64,000 bases of DNA from Arenimonas sp. SCN 70-307 (lineage in GTDB: Bacteria > Pseudomonadota > Gammaproteobacteria > Xanthomonadales > Xanthomonadaceae). Where the stretch lies: assembly GCF_001724815.1 (NCBI RefSeq), contig NZ_MEDO01000018.1:59565-123564 (forward strand). Reading direction: 5' to 3'. The notes under the pieces were generated by a model. It had not been told where the DNA came from and searched no databases. It worked only from the letters and a program-made list of their open reading frames with translations. This document shows, in pieces, positions 19,925 to 27,800 of the stretch. Every line of letters starts with the position of its first letter. Within the stretch, counting starts at the first letter, position 1. The translations under genes and the position numbers were made by a program.

Positions 19925-20293
19925 ATGGCACGCATCCTGATCGTCGATGATTCCCCGTCCCAGCTGATGGGCATGAAGCGCATTGTTGAGAAACTCGGCC
20001 ACGAGGCCCTGACCGCCGAGGACGGCGCCGCGGGCGTGGAAGCCGCCAAGGCCAACGTGCCCGACCTGATCCTGATGGACGTGGTGATGCCGAACCTCAA
20101 CGGCTTCCAGGCCACCCGCGCCATCTCCAAGGAAGCCAGCACGGCCCACATCCCGATCGTGCTGGTCACCACCAAGGACCAGGAAACCGACAAGGTCTGG
20201 GGCATGCGCCAGGGCGCCAAGGCCTACATCACCAAGCCCTTCAACGAGAACCAGCTCATCGAAGTCATCAACGGCCTGCTCGCCGGCGGCTGA
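19925..20293 (+). CDS. pilH: Twitching-motility response regulator PilH
   Basis: A 122-residue stand-alone CheY-like receiver. The acidic pair is in LIVDDSPSQ, the phospho-accepting Asp52 in LILMDVVMPNLNG, the Thr in LVTTKDQETDKVWGMRQGA and the conserved Lys in YITKPFNENQL. KDQETDKVWGMRQGA is characteristic of PilH, which acts with PilG and the Chp chemosensory system on type IV pilus retraction. The other pil/chp genes are not in this window. Convergent with cbpA across a palindromic terminator region. Confidence 0.9.
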   Translation: MARILIVDDSPSQLMGMKRIVEKLGHEALTAEDGAAGVEAAKANVPDLILMDVVMPNLNGFQATRAISKEASTAHIPIVLVTTKDQETDKVWGMRQGAKAYITKPFNENQLIEVINGLLAGG

Positions 20294-20310
20294 TACCGAC
20301 TTCCGTTTTC

Positions 20311-20455
20311 GAACGCGGATCAGAGCGGATCGATACGGATAAGAGCGGATGGAGCGAATCCAGAGGGGGTCCCGGGCAACCGGGACCCCTTCGCTTTTGT
20401 TGTCGATCCGATTTATCCGCCTTTATCCGCTTCCATCCGATCTGATCCGCGTTCA
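20311..20455. repeat. Large extragenic palindrome built of GCGGAT/ATCCGC units
   Basis: The left arm (20311-20355) reads GAACGCGGATCAGAGCGGAT and continues with more GGAT/GCGGAT units. The right arm (20404-20455) is its approximate reverse complement, ending ATCTGATCCGCGTTC. Together they enclose the terminator hairpin at 20366-20389. The element fills the gap between the convergent pilH and cbpA genes. Lower GC than the neighbours and short internal repeats suggest a repetitive extragenic element. Confidence 0.75.
20366..20402 (+). terminator. Intrinsic terminator after pilH
   Basis: A perfect 10 bp stem GGGGTCCCGG-GCAA-CCGGGACCCC (20366-20389) followed by TTCGCTTTTGTTG. It sits at the centre of a larger palindrome, so it could also end cbpA transcripts from the other side. 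Confidence 0.8.
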
Positions 20456-20465
20456 AAGCCTGCAA

Positions 20466-21356
20466 TCACCCCCGGCCGGGATCGAAGTCGAAGGCGTCGG
20501 CCATCTGGCGGTAGAGGTCTTTCTGGGCGTCGGTGCTGGCCTTGGGCGCGCGGACCTCGATCTCGACGATCTGGTCGCCGGGCGCGGGCTTGCCCGGCAG
20601 GCCGCGGCCGCGCAGGCGCAGCTTGCGACCGGTGTCGGAATCGGGCGGCACGCGCAGCTCCACCGGCCCGCCGAGCGTCGGAACGCTCACCGTGGTGCCC
20701 AGCGCCGCCTGCCAGGGCGCCAGCGGCAGCGTGTAGAGCACGTTGCGTCCGTCGACCTCGAACTGCGCGTGCGGGCGGTACTCCACTTCCAGCAGCAGGT
20801 CGGACGGACGCGGTCCGCCGCGCCGCCCCTGCCCCGCCAGGCGGATCACCTGGCCCGGCGCGATGCCGGCCGGGATGTTCACCTCCAGCGTGCGCCCGTC
20901 GATGCTGATGCGCTGCTTGCCGCCGGCATGGGCCTGCTCGAGCGACACCGACAGCGTCGCGCGCACGTCGCCCTGCGGCGCCTGCGCCCGGCCCGGGCCG
21001 CGACCGCCGCCGAACAGCGACTCGAAGAAATCGCTGAAACCGCCACCGCCGCCGAAGTCCTGCTCGAAGCGGAAGCCGCCACCCCCGAAACCGGGGCCGC
21101 CAAAACCCGGCGGCGGGCGGAACTCCTCGCCCGGCCGGTAGCCGTGCGCGCGCAGCTGGTCGTACTCGGCGCGCTTGTCCTTGTCGCGCAGCACCTCGTA
21201 GGCCTCGTTGACGGCCTTGAAGCGCTCCTCGGCGCCCTTTTCCTTGCTCACGTCCGGGTGGTACTTGCGCGCCAGCCGGCGGTAGGCGGTCTTGATCTCC
21301 GCCTCGCCGGCCGTCGGCTCGACGCCGAGGGTTTCGTAGTAGTCCTTGAATTGCAT
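20466..21356 (-). CDS. cbpA: DnaJ-family co-chaperone CbpA
   Basis: A 296-residue type II J-protein. The J domain (residues 4-70) has KDYYETLGVEP, YRRLARKYHPDVSKEKGAEERFK with the HPD motif, and YEVLRDKDKRAEYDQL. A Gly/Phe-rich linker (about 80-125) and two C-terminal substrate-binding domains with AGQGRRGG and LRLRGRGLPG follow. No Cys-rich zinc domain is present, which separates it from DnaJ. It should stimulate DnaK. It lies downstream of hsp20 on the same strand with a hairpin between them, so some heat-shock read-through is likely. Confidence 0.92.
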   Translation of the reverse strand: MQFKDYYETLGVEPTAGEAEIKTAYRRLARKYHPDVSKEKGAEERFKAVNEAYEVLRDKDKRAEYDQLRAHGYRPGEEFRPPPGFGGPGFGGGGFRFEQDFGGGGGFSDFFESLFGGGRGPGRAQAPQGDVRATLSVSLEQAHAGGKQRISIDGRTLEVNIPAGIAPGQVIRLAGQGRRGGPRPSDLLLEVEYRPHAQFEVDGRNVLYTLPLAPWQAALGTTVSVPTLGGPVELRVPPDSDTGRKLRLRGRGLPGKPAPGDQIVEIEVRAPKASTDAQKDLYRQMADAFDFDPGRG

Positions 21357-21377
21357 GGTCTGGCCTTGCGAAAGAAG

Positions 21378-21406
21378 TGGACCCGCAGGCAGGGCCCGCG
21401 GGTCCA
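21378..21406 (-). terminator. Hairpin between hsp20 and cbpA
   Basis: A perfect 9 bp stem, TGGACCCGC at 21378-21386 with GCGGGTCCA at 21398-21406. On the minus strand CTTCTTTCG follows. It may terminate hsp20 mRNA or attenuate read-through into cbpA, whose ATG is 22 bp further on. Confidence 0.6.
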
Positions 21407-21460
21407 GTTTATGCCTTCATCGCCGGCGGGGTCCCGACGCGGGCGGGAAGCCCGCGCGGC

Positions 21461-21898
21461 TCAAACCACCTGGATGCGGCGCGGCGTGGTCTCGGGACGC
21501 TTGGGGATGCTGATCTCGAGCACCCCGTGCTTGCCGGTGGCGGTGATGCCTTCCGGATTGGCGCTGTCGGGCAGCGCGAAGCGGCGGTAGAAGACGCCGT
21601 GCGCGCGCTCGATGCGCGAGTAGCGGTCGCCCTCGGTCACCGACTCGGTCTTGCGCTCGCCCTTGATCGAGAGGATGCCCTTGTCCATCTGAACCTCGAT
21701 CTCGTTCGGGTCCACGCCCGGCAGGTCGGCCTGGATCAGGAACCGGTCGGACTCCTCCTTGATGTCCACGCGCGGCATCCACTGGCTGGTGACCACGCTC
21801 GACGCATCGGCGTCCTCGTTGAAGAACTTGTCGAACACCTGCTTGATCTCGTCCTGCAGGGCCCGCGGGTGGTTGGCGGAATAGCGGATAAGGCTCAT
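21461..21898 (-). CDS. Small heat-shock protein, Hsp20/alpha-crystallin family
   Basis: A 145-residue ATP-independent holdase. A short N-terminal arm ending in VTSQWMPRVDIKEE precedes the alpha-crystallin domain (about 42-135), with LPGVDPNEIEVQMDKGILSI, GERKTE, FYRRFALPDSAN and the conserved GVLEISIPK. The C-terminal tail RRIQVV carries the I-x-V anchor. The ATG at 21898 follows GGAGACAC and a sigma-32-like promoter; longer in-frame extension upstream has no family support. Confidence 0.95.
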   Translation of the reverse strand: MSLIRYSANHPRALQDEIKQVFDKFFNEDADASSVVTSQWMPRVDIKEESDRFLIQADLPGVDPNEIEVQMDKGILSIKGERKTESVTEGDRYSRIERAHGVFYRRFALPDSANPEGITATGKHGVLEISIPKRPETTPRRIQVV

Positions 21899-21943
21899 CG
21901 TGTGTCTCCGTGCAGCGGCGGCGCCCCGGCCGCCATGCCGGGT

Positions 21944-21971
21944 AGATAGGGCCGGCGGGCAAGTCTTCAAG
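21944..21971 (-). promoter_or_regulatory. Sigma-32-like heat-shock promoter of hsp20
   Basis: On the minus strand CTTGAA (21971-21966) is followed after 14 bp by CCCTATCT (21951-21944), close to the sigma-32 pattern CTTGAA-N13..15-CCCCATNT. The start would leave a leader of about 40 nt with a GGAG site before the hsp20 ATG. Confidence 0.68.
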
Positions 21972-22036
21972 TCCCCTTGACCCGGCCGGCCCGGGCGGCG
22001 GTTAGACTGCGCGACTTCCCCCGCTCGGAGCACCCC

Positions 22037-22519
22037 ATGACCATCCAGGTCGGCGACAAGATTCCCCAGGCCACCCTCAACCTGCTGCGCGACGGCGTGC
22101 AGGCCGTGGACACGAACGAACTGTTCAGCGGCCGCAAGGTCGTGCTCTTCGCCGTGCCGGGTGCCTTCACCCCGACCTGCTCGGCCAAGCACCTGCCGGG
22201 TTACGTCGAGAAGATGGACGCCTTCCGCGCGCGCGGCATCGACGTGGCCTGCATGGCGGTCAACGACGCCTTCGTGATGTCGGCCTGGGCCAAGAGCCAG
22301 GACGTGCCGGCCGACCTGCACGTGCTGGCCGACGGCAATGGCGCCTTCACCCAGGCCCTGGGCCTGGAGCTCGACGCCACCGCCTTCGGCATGGGCCTGC
22401 GCGCCAAGCGCTTCGCGCTGTACGCCGAGGACGGCGTGGTGAAGCAGCTGCACGTCGAGGCGCCGGGCGAGTTCAAGGTCTCGGCCGCCGACTACGTGCT
22501 CGAGCACCTGCCGGCCTAA
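22037..22519 (+). CDS. Peroxiredoxin, Prx5 family
   Basis: A 160-residue thiol peroxidase. The peroxidatic Cys48 is in the family motif PGAFTPTCSAKHLPGYV, and the catalytic Arg is in the GMGLRAKRFALY region. A second Cys in GIDVACMAVND is at the position usual for Prx5, but no C-terminal resolving Cys or glutaredoxin fusion is present. It should reduce H2O2 and alkyl peroxides using glutathione/glutaredoxin or thioredoxin. TTGACC (21977) and TAGACT (22003) could be its promoter, but the spacing is long. It overlaps the end of pbpC by four bases, tail to tail. Confidence 0.94.
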   Translation: MTIQVGDKIPQATLNLLRDGVQAVDTNELFSGRKVVLFAVPGAFTPTCSAKHLPGYVEKMDAFRARGIDVACMAVNDAFVMSAWAKSQDVPADLHVLADGNGAFTQALGLELDATAFGMGLRAKRFALYAEDGVVKQLHVEAPGEFKVSAADYVLEHLPA

Positions 22520-24876
22520 CGCAGCACCCGCACCGAAAGTTCGTCGAAGGCCCCGGTTTCGGCCAGGGCCGTGATGCGGTGCGCGCCGGGCGCGGCGAAG
22601 GCGTGGCTCCACGTGCCGCCGCCCCGGGTTTCGCCGGCCAGGCGGCCATCCACCAGCCATTGCACCTTCGAGGCGGTGCCCAGCGCACGCAGGCGCACGG
22701 TGACCGGGCGCGCGCTGCCCGGTGGCCGCGCCAGCCGGCTGCCGTCGGCCAGGCCGTCGATGCGCAGCGTTTCCAGCCCGGCCAGCGCATCGGGTGCACA
22801 GTCCGGCGCCAGCGGCGGGATGGCCGAGGCACGGCGTTCGGCCGCCGGCAGCCAGGGCGCGGCCAGCGCGGGCCAGCGGGCGATCTCCAGCGCCTTGCGC
22901 ACATGCGGCGCCCGGCAATCGGCCGAGAGCCGCTGGCCGCTGCGGGCGTCCACTTCCAGCCGCAGCCGGCCGCCGCTCCAGTGCCGCGCCTCACGCTCGG
23001 GCAAGGTCGGCGGCAGGTGTCCCGCCAGCGCCAGCGCCTCCACGCGCCGGTGGCACAGCCCGGGCGCGGCCGGATCCGGCGGCAGCCCCAGTGGCCAGCA
23101 GACCTCGGTTTTCACCACGCCGGCGGGCATGGCCCGGCGCTGGCCGTCGCGCGGGTCGCGCGGCAGGCTGTCGACCACCTCCAGCAGCAGCGGCAGCGCG
23201 GTGATCGCGCCGTACTGGCCCGGCAGCGGCGTGCCGTCGGGCCGGCCCACCCACACGCCCACCGTGTAGGCGGCGGTGCCGCCGATCGCCCAGGCGTCGC
23301 GGAAGCCGTAGCTCGTGCCGGTCTTCCAGGCCACGCGCTGGCGCCGGCTGGTGTCCACCACGCCCTCGCGCAGGCCGGGCCGGCCGTGCTGCTCGAGGAT
23401 CTCGCGCACGATCCAGGCCGCGCCCGGCGACAGCAGGCGGCGCTCGGCCAGAGGCGCATCGGGGGTGTAGCGCACGGTGCCCGCAAGGCCATCACGATTG
23501 AAGGCGGCGTAGGCGCCCACCAGCTCCTCCAGCCGCGTACCGGCGCCGCCCAGCACCAGCGACAGGTTGGGGCTGGCCCCGCGCGGCAACCGCAGTTCGA
23601 CGCCGCCATGCGCGAGCCGCCCGGCGAAGCGCGCCGGGCCGACGCGGTCGAGCAGGTCCACGGCCGGCACGTTCAGCGACAGCCGCAGCGCCTCGGCCAC
23701 CGACACCGGCCCGTTGAAAGCCGGGTCGAAATTCGAAGGCCGGTAGTCGCCGAACGATTGCGGCGCGTCCACCAGCAGGCTGCCCGAATGCACCAGGCCG
23801 TCGTCGATGGCCAGGCCGTAGAGGAAGGGCTTGAGCGTGGAGCCCGGCGAACGCACCGCGCGCACCATGTCCACGTGGCCGAGCCGGCGCTCGTCGCCGA
23901 AGGCCAGCGAGCCGACGTAGGCCCGCGCCTCGAGCCCCTCGTTCTCCACCACCAGCAGCGCCGCCGAACTGCGCTCGGGCAGGTGCGCGAACCAGGCCGC
24001 CAGCCGCGCCTCCAGCGTGCGCTGCAGGTCGGCGTCGATCGTGCTGCTGATGCGCGACTGGACCGGGTGCGCGGCCTGCAGCCGGCGCGCCAGCAGCGCC
24101 GCCGACATCGGCGGCTGCAGGCGCCGCGACACCACCGGCTCGATCCGCGCCTCATCCACGGCCACCGCGTCCCAGTCGCCCTGCGCGGCCAGGCGCGCCA
24201 GCACCTTGTCGCGGGCCGCGCGCGCGGCCTCGGGATGGCGGTCGGGGCGCAGGCGGCTGGGCGACTGCGGCAGCACCGCCAGCAGCGCCGCTTCGGCGTG
24301 CGAAAGCTGGCGCGCCGATTTTCCCAGGTAGGCCCAGCTCGCCGCCTCCACGCCCTCGACGGTGCCGCCGAAGGGCGCGTGGTTGAGATACAGCGCGAGG
24401 ATCTGGCGCTTGTCGAGCCGCCACTCCAGCTGCAGCGCGCGCAGCATCTGCCGCAGCTTGCCGCCGGCGCTGCGCTCGTGCGGCTCGAGGATGCGCGCCA
24501 CCTGCATCGTCAGCGTGGAGCCACCGGAGACCACGCGGCCGTGGCGCAGCCGCTGCCCGGCGGCGCGCGCCAGCGCCAGCGGATTGACGCCGCCGTGCCG
24601 GTGGAACCAGCGGTCCTCGTAACCCAGCAGCGCCTCGACGTAGAGCGGCGAAACATCCTCCACCGCCACCGGATAGCGCCAGACGCCGTCGCGGTCCGGG
24701 AAGGCGCGCAGCGGCGTGCCGTCGGCGGCCAGCACCACGGTGGCGCCGCCGCCGTCGGGCAACGGCGGCGGGAACAGGCGGTCGAGCACCAGGCCCAGCA
24801 GCAGCGGCGACGCCAGCACCGCCAGCGCCAGGCGCCAGCGGCGCCCCGACGCCCCGCCCGTCCCTGCGTCGCTCAC
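22516..24876 (-). CDS. pbpC: Penicillin-binding protein 1C
   Basis: A 786-residue bifunctional class A PBP. One membrane anchor (residues 14-34) is followed by the GT51 glycosyltransferase domain with catalytic Glu87 in YEDRWFHRHGG, SGGSTLTMQVAR and QLEWRLDKRQIL. The transpeptidase domain has Ser346-x-x-Lys349 in RSPGSTLKPF, SLNVPA and WKTGTSYGFRD. The C-terminal Ig-like domain (about 690-786) is the BiPBP_C typical of PbpC. The GTG start lies one base past the alpha-2-macroglobulin stop, so the two are one operon, as in enterobacteria. Confidence 0.95.
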   Translation of the reverse strand: MSDAGTGGASGRRWRLALAVLASPLLLGLVLDRLFPPPLPDGGGATVVLAADGTPLRAFPDRDGVWRYPVAVEDVSPLYVEALLGYEDRWFHRHGGVNPLALARAAGQRLRHGRVVSGGSTLTMQVARILEPHERSAGGKLRQMLRALQLEWRLDKRQILALYLNHAPFGGTVEGVEAASWAYLGKSARQLSHAEAALLAVLPQSPSRLRPDRHPEAARAARDKVLARLAAQGDWDAVAVDEARIEPVVSRRLQPPMSAALLARRLQAAHPVQSRISSTIDADLQRTLEARLAAWFAHLPERSSAALLVVENEGLEARAYVGSLAFGDERRLGHVDMVRAVRSPGSTLKPFLYGLAIDDGLVHSGSLLVDAPQSFGDYRPSNFDPAFNGPVSVAEALRLSLNVPAVDLLDRVGPARFAGRLAHGGVELRLPRGASPNLSLVLGGAGTRLEELVGAYAAFNRDGLAGTVRYTPDAPLAERRLLSPGAAWIVREILEQHGRPGLREGVVDTSRRQRVAWKTGTSYGFRDAWAIGGTAAYTVGVWVGRPDGTPLPGQYGAITALPLLLEVVDSLPRDPRDGQRRAMPAGVVKTEVCWPLGLPPDPAAPGLCHRRVEALALAGHLPPTLPEREARHWSGGRLRLEVDARSGQRLSADCRAPHVRKALEIARWPALAAPWLPAAERRASAIPPLAPDCAPDALAGLETLRIDGLADGSRLARPPGSARPVTVRLRALGTASKVQWLVDGRLAGETRGGGTWSHAFAAPGAHRITALAETGAFDELSVRVLR

Positions 24877-24877
24877 G

Positions 24878-27800
24878 TCAGGGCTGCTGCACCGTCAGGT
24901 TGGCCGGCGCGGCGCGGCCGACGCCACGCAGCTGCGGACGGTACATGTCCTCGGCCTGCGGCGGCGGCACCACGTAGGTGCCCGGCGTCACCGCGCGCAC
25001 CAGGTAGAACAGGTGCGCCGGCTGGCCGGCGTCGAGGCGCAGCGCGGCGACGTAGCGGTCTTCGCGATACTCCTCGTGCGCCAGCTGCGCCGCGTAGGCG
25101 CGTTCGGACAACGCCACGCCGTTGATCGAAACGCCCGCCCACTGCTCCGGATCGGACAGGTTGAGGTTCTCGATCTCCAGGCCCGCCGGCAGGTGGTCGA
25201 CCACCAGCGCATCAGGCATGGCCTCGCGCGCCTCGATGCGCAGCGCCGCCACCAGCACCTCGCCCTCGCGCAGCGGCCCCGGTTTCCAGGGCTTGCCGTC
25301 GGGCGTGTGCCAGCTGCGGATGATGCTGATGGCCTTGTCGTCGAAGGCTGGCGCGGTGCGCGGGATGCCCGCCACGTCGACCACCGCGAACACCGGCGCC
25401 TGGGCTTCGGGCGTGAAGCGCAGGCCGGCCGACAGGTCGCCGAAGCCGAGCAGACGGCTGGCCACGCGATCCGGCTGCAGTGCCTGCGACTCGCCGCCGA
25501 TGGCCAGGGTGCCGGCGAAGGTGCGCTCGCCGTCGAGCACCAGGCTGCGGCCAAGGCGCGCCAGCGCCACCTGCTCCTGCGTGCTGTACCAGGCGTAGGG
25601 CCCGGCGCCGCGCGCCTGCAGGTCGCGCGAGAGTTCGAGCAGGCGGTCTGCCTGGCCCGGCGCTTCGCGCTGGTTCTCGCGCAACAGGGCCAGCACCAGC
25701 GCCTGGTCGCGCAGGTCGGAGCCGTAGTCGCCCAGCCAGCGCGGCCGCGCCGAAGCCTTGGCCAGGCCTTCGGCCACCGCCTTGTCGCCACGGGCGCTGT
25801 CGCCCTGCAGCTGCAGGGCCAGGCCCAGGTGCACCAGCGGCAGGCCGGTGAGCGACTTGCCGCGCTGGTTGTCGTACAGCGCGCGCAGCGTGCCCAGCGG
25901 CGCGCGGTTCAGTCGCGCCAGCACGTAGCCGGCGTGGGCCTGGTAGGCCAGGCGCAGGTGCTCGGGCTGGTCGTAGGCGTAGAACGGCAGGCCACCGGTG
26001 AGCAGGTCCTCGTTGAGGCGCTCGAGCGCCTTCTGCAGCATCGCCTCGGGCACGGCGAAGCCGGCCTCGCGCGCCGAAAGCAAGAACTCGGCCACCATCG
26101 GCGTGAGGATGGGCGCGCTGTCGCGGCCACCCCACATCGAGAAGTGGCCATTCTCCTGCTGCAGCGCCGCCAGCCGGCTGAAGGCCGCCTCGAGGCGGCG
26201 CCGGCGTTCGTCGGCCGACAGCCCGTTGAAGCCCATGCGCGCGGCGTTGTCCTGGTCGAGCAGCAGCGCCGCGTAGCCGCGCGAAGTGGTCTGTTCGACG
26301 CAACCGTAGGGGTAGTCGAGCAGCTCGCGCAGCGCGCGCGCGAACGGCACCGGCGGCTGCGCCGTCAGCGACAGCCGCGCCTGCACCGTCGCCGGCATCA
26401 GGCCGTCGGCGAGGTTGGCGCCCAGCGAGAGCGTGTCGCCCGGTGCGACGGTGTACGCAGCCGAACGCGCCACGCCGCCCCAGGCCGGACGCACCGGCAG
26501 GTCGAAGGCGCGTTCGACCGAGCGTCCGCCGCCCTCCACCTTCAGGCGCAGCTCGCCGGTGGCGACGCCCTCGGTGGCGGTGAGCGGGAAGCTGAGCGTG
26601 GACTTGGCCTCGGCGGCCAGCGTCACGCTGCGGCGGCCATTGGCCACCGCCAGCGGGCCGGCGGTGTCGAGCTGCACGCGGAACTCGCCGGCCTGGCCGG
26701 TGAAGTTCTGCAGGTCGATGGTGACCGTGCTGCGGTCGCCCGGCGCCAGCACGCGCGGCGCGCTGAGCTCGGCGAGGATGGGCGCACGCAGCACGCTTTC
26801 GGCGCTGGCCTGGCCGTAGGCCTCGTCGCCGTAGACCAGGGCCGACACGCGCAGGGTGCCGTTGAAGTCGGGCACGGGCAACGAGACGGTGGCGCGACCC
26901 TTCGCATCGAGCTTCACCGGCCCGGAGAACAGGTCCACCGTCTTGATGCGCGCGGTCGGCCGCCGTGCCTGCGGCAGCGCCAGCAGCGCCATGTCGCCGC
27001 CGAAGCGCAGGCGCGCGCTCTCGCCCTCGAAGCTTTCGATCACGCGGCCATAGAGGTCGCGGGCGTCCACGCCCAGCCGCCGCTGCGCGAAGAAGTGCGC
27101 CGCGGCGTCGGGCACCGGGAAGCGGGTGATGTTGAGGATGCCCAGGTCCACCGCCGACACCGTCGCCCAGGCGGTCTTGCCGGCCAGCGCCGGCGCGGCC
27201 AGTTCGACCGGCAGCGCCTGCCCGGGTTCGGCCTGCGCCGGGGCGGTCAGCGTGACCTCGACGCGGCGGTCGCCGCGCGCCATCGGCACGTGGGCCACGC
27301 CCACGGCGCGCGCCGGCGTCACCTTCTCCAGCGCCGAGCCACCGCGCAGCACCACCGCGGTGAGGTAGACGTCGTGCCGCTCCCACTCCTCGGTGACCTT
27401 GAGCTCGTAGCTCGCACCGGCGCGCGGCTCCAGCGCCTGCACGTGCAGCAACTTGTCGGTCTCCACCAGCAGGATGCCGGGGCCGGGCTGCGGCGGCGTC
27501 ACCGTCACCACCAGGGTGTCGCCGGCGCGGTAGCCGGTCTTGTCCAGCGCCAGCTTGACCTTGTCGGGGCGCGCATCGAGGCCACGGTTCTGGTTGTCCC
27601 AGCTCCAGCCGGCCACGAAAGGCAGGCGCGTGAGCAGGCCGGTGGCCGGGTCGCGCACCTCGAGCCGGTACTCGCCCCACTGCACCGGGAAATCAATGCG
27701 GGCACCGCCCTCGGCGCGGGCCTGCAGCTGCCGCGTTTCGACGGTTTCGAAGCGCGCGGTGAAGTCGAAGGCCCAGCCGCTGCCGTCCTGGCGCCAGTGG

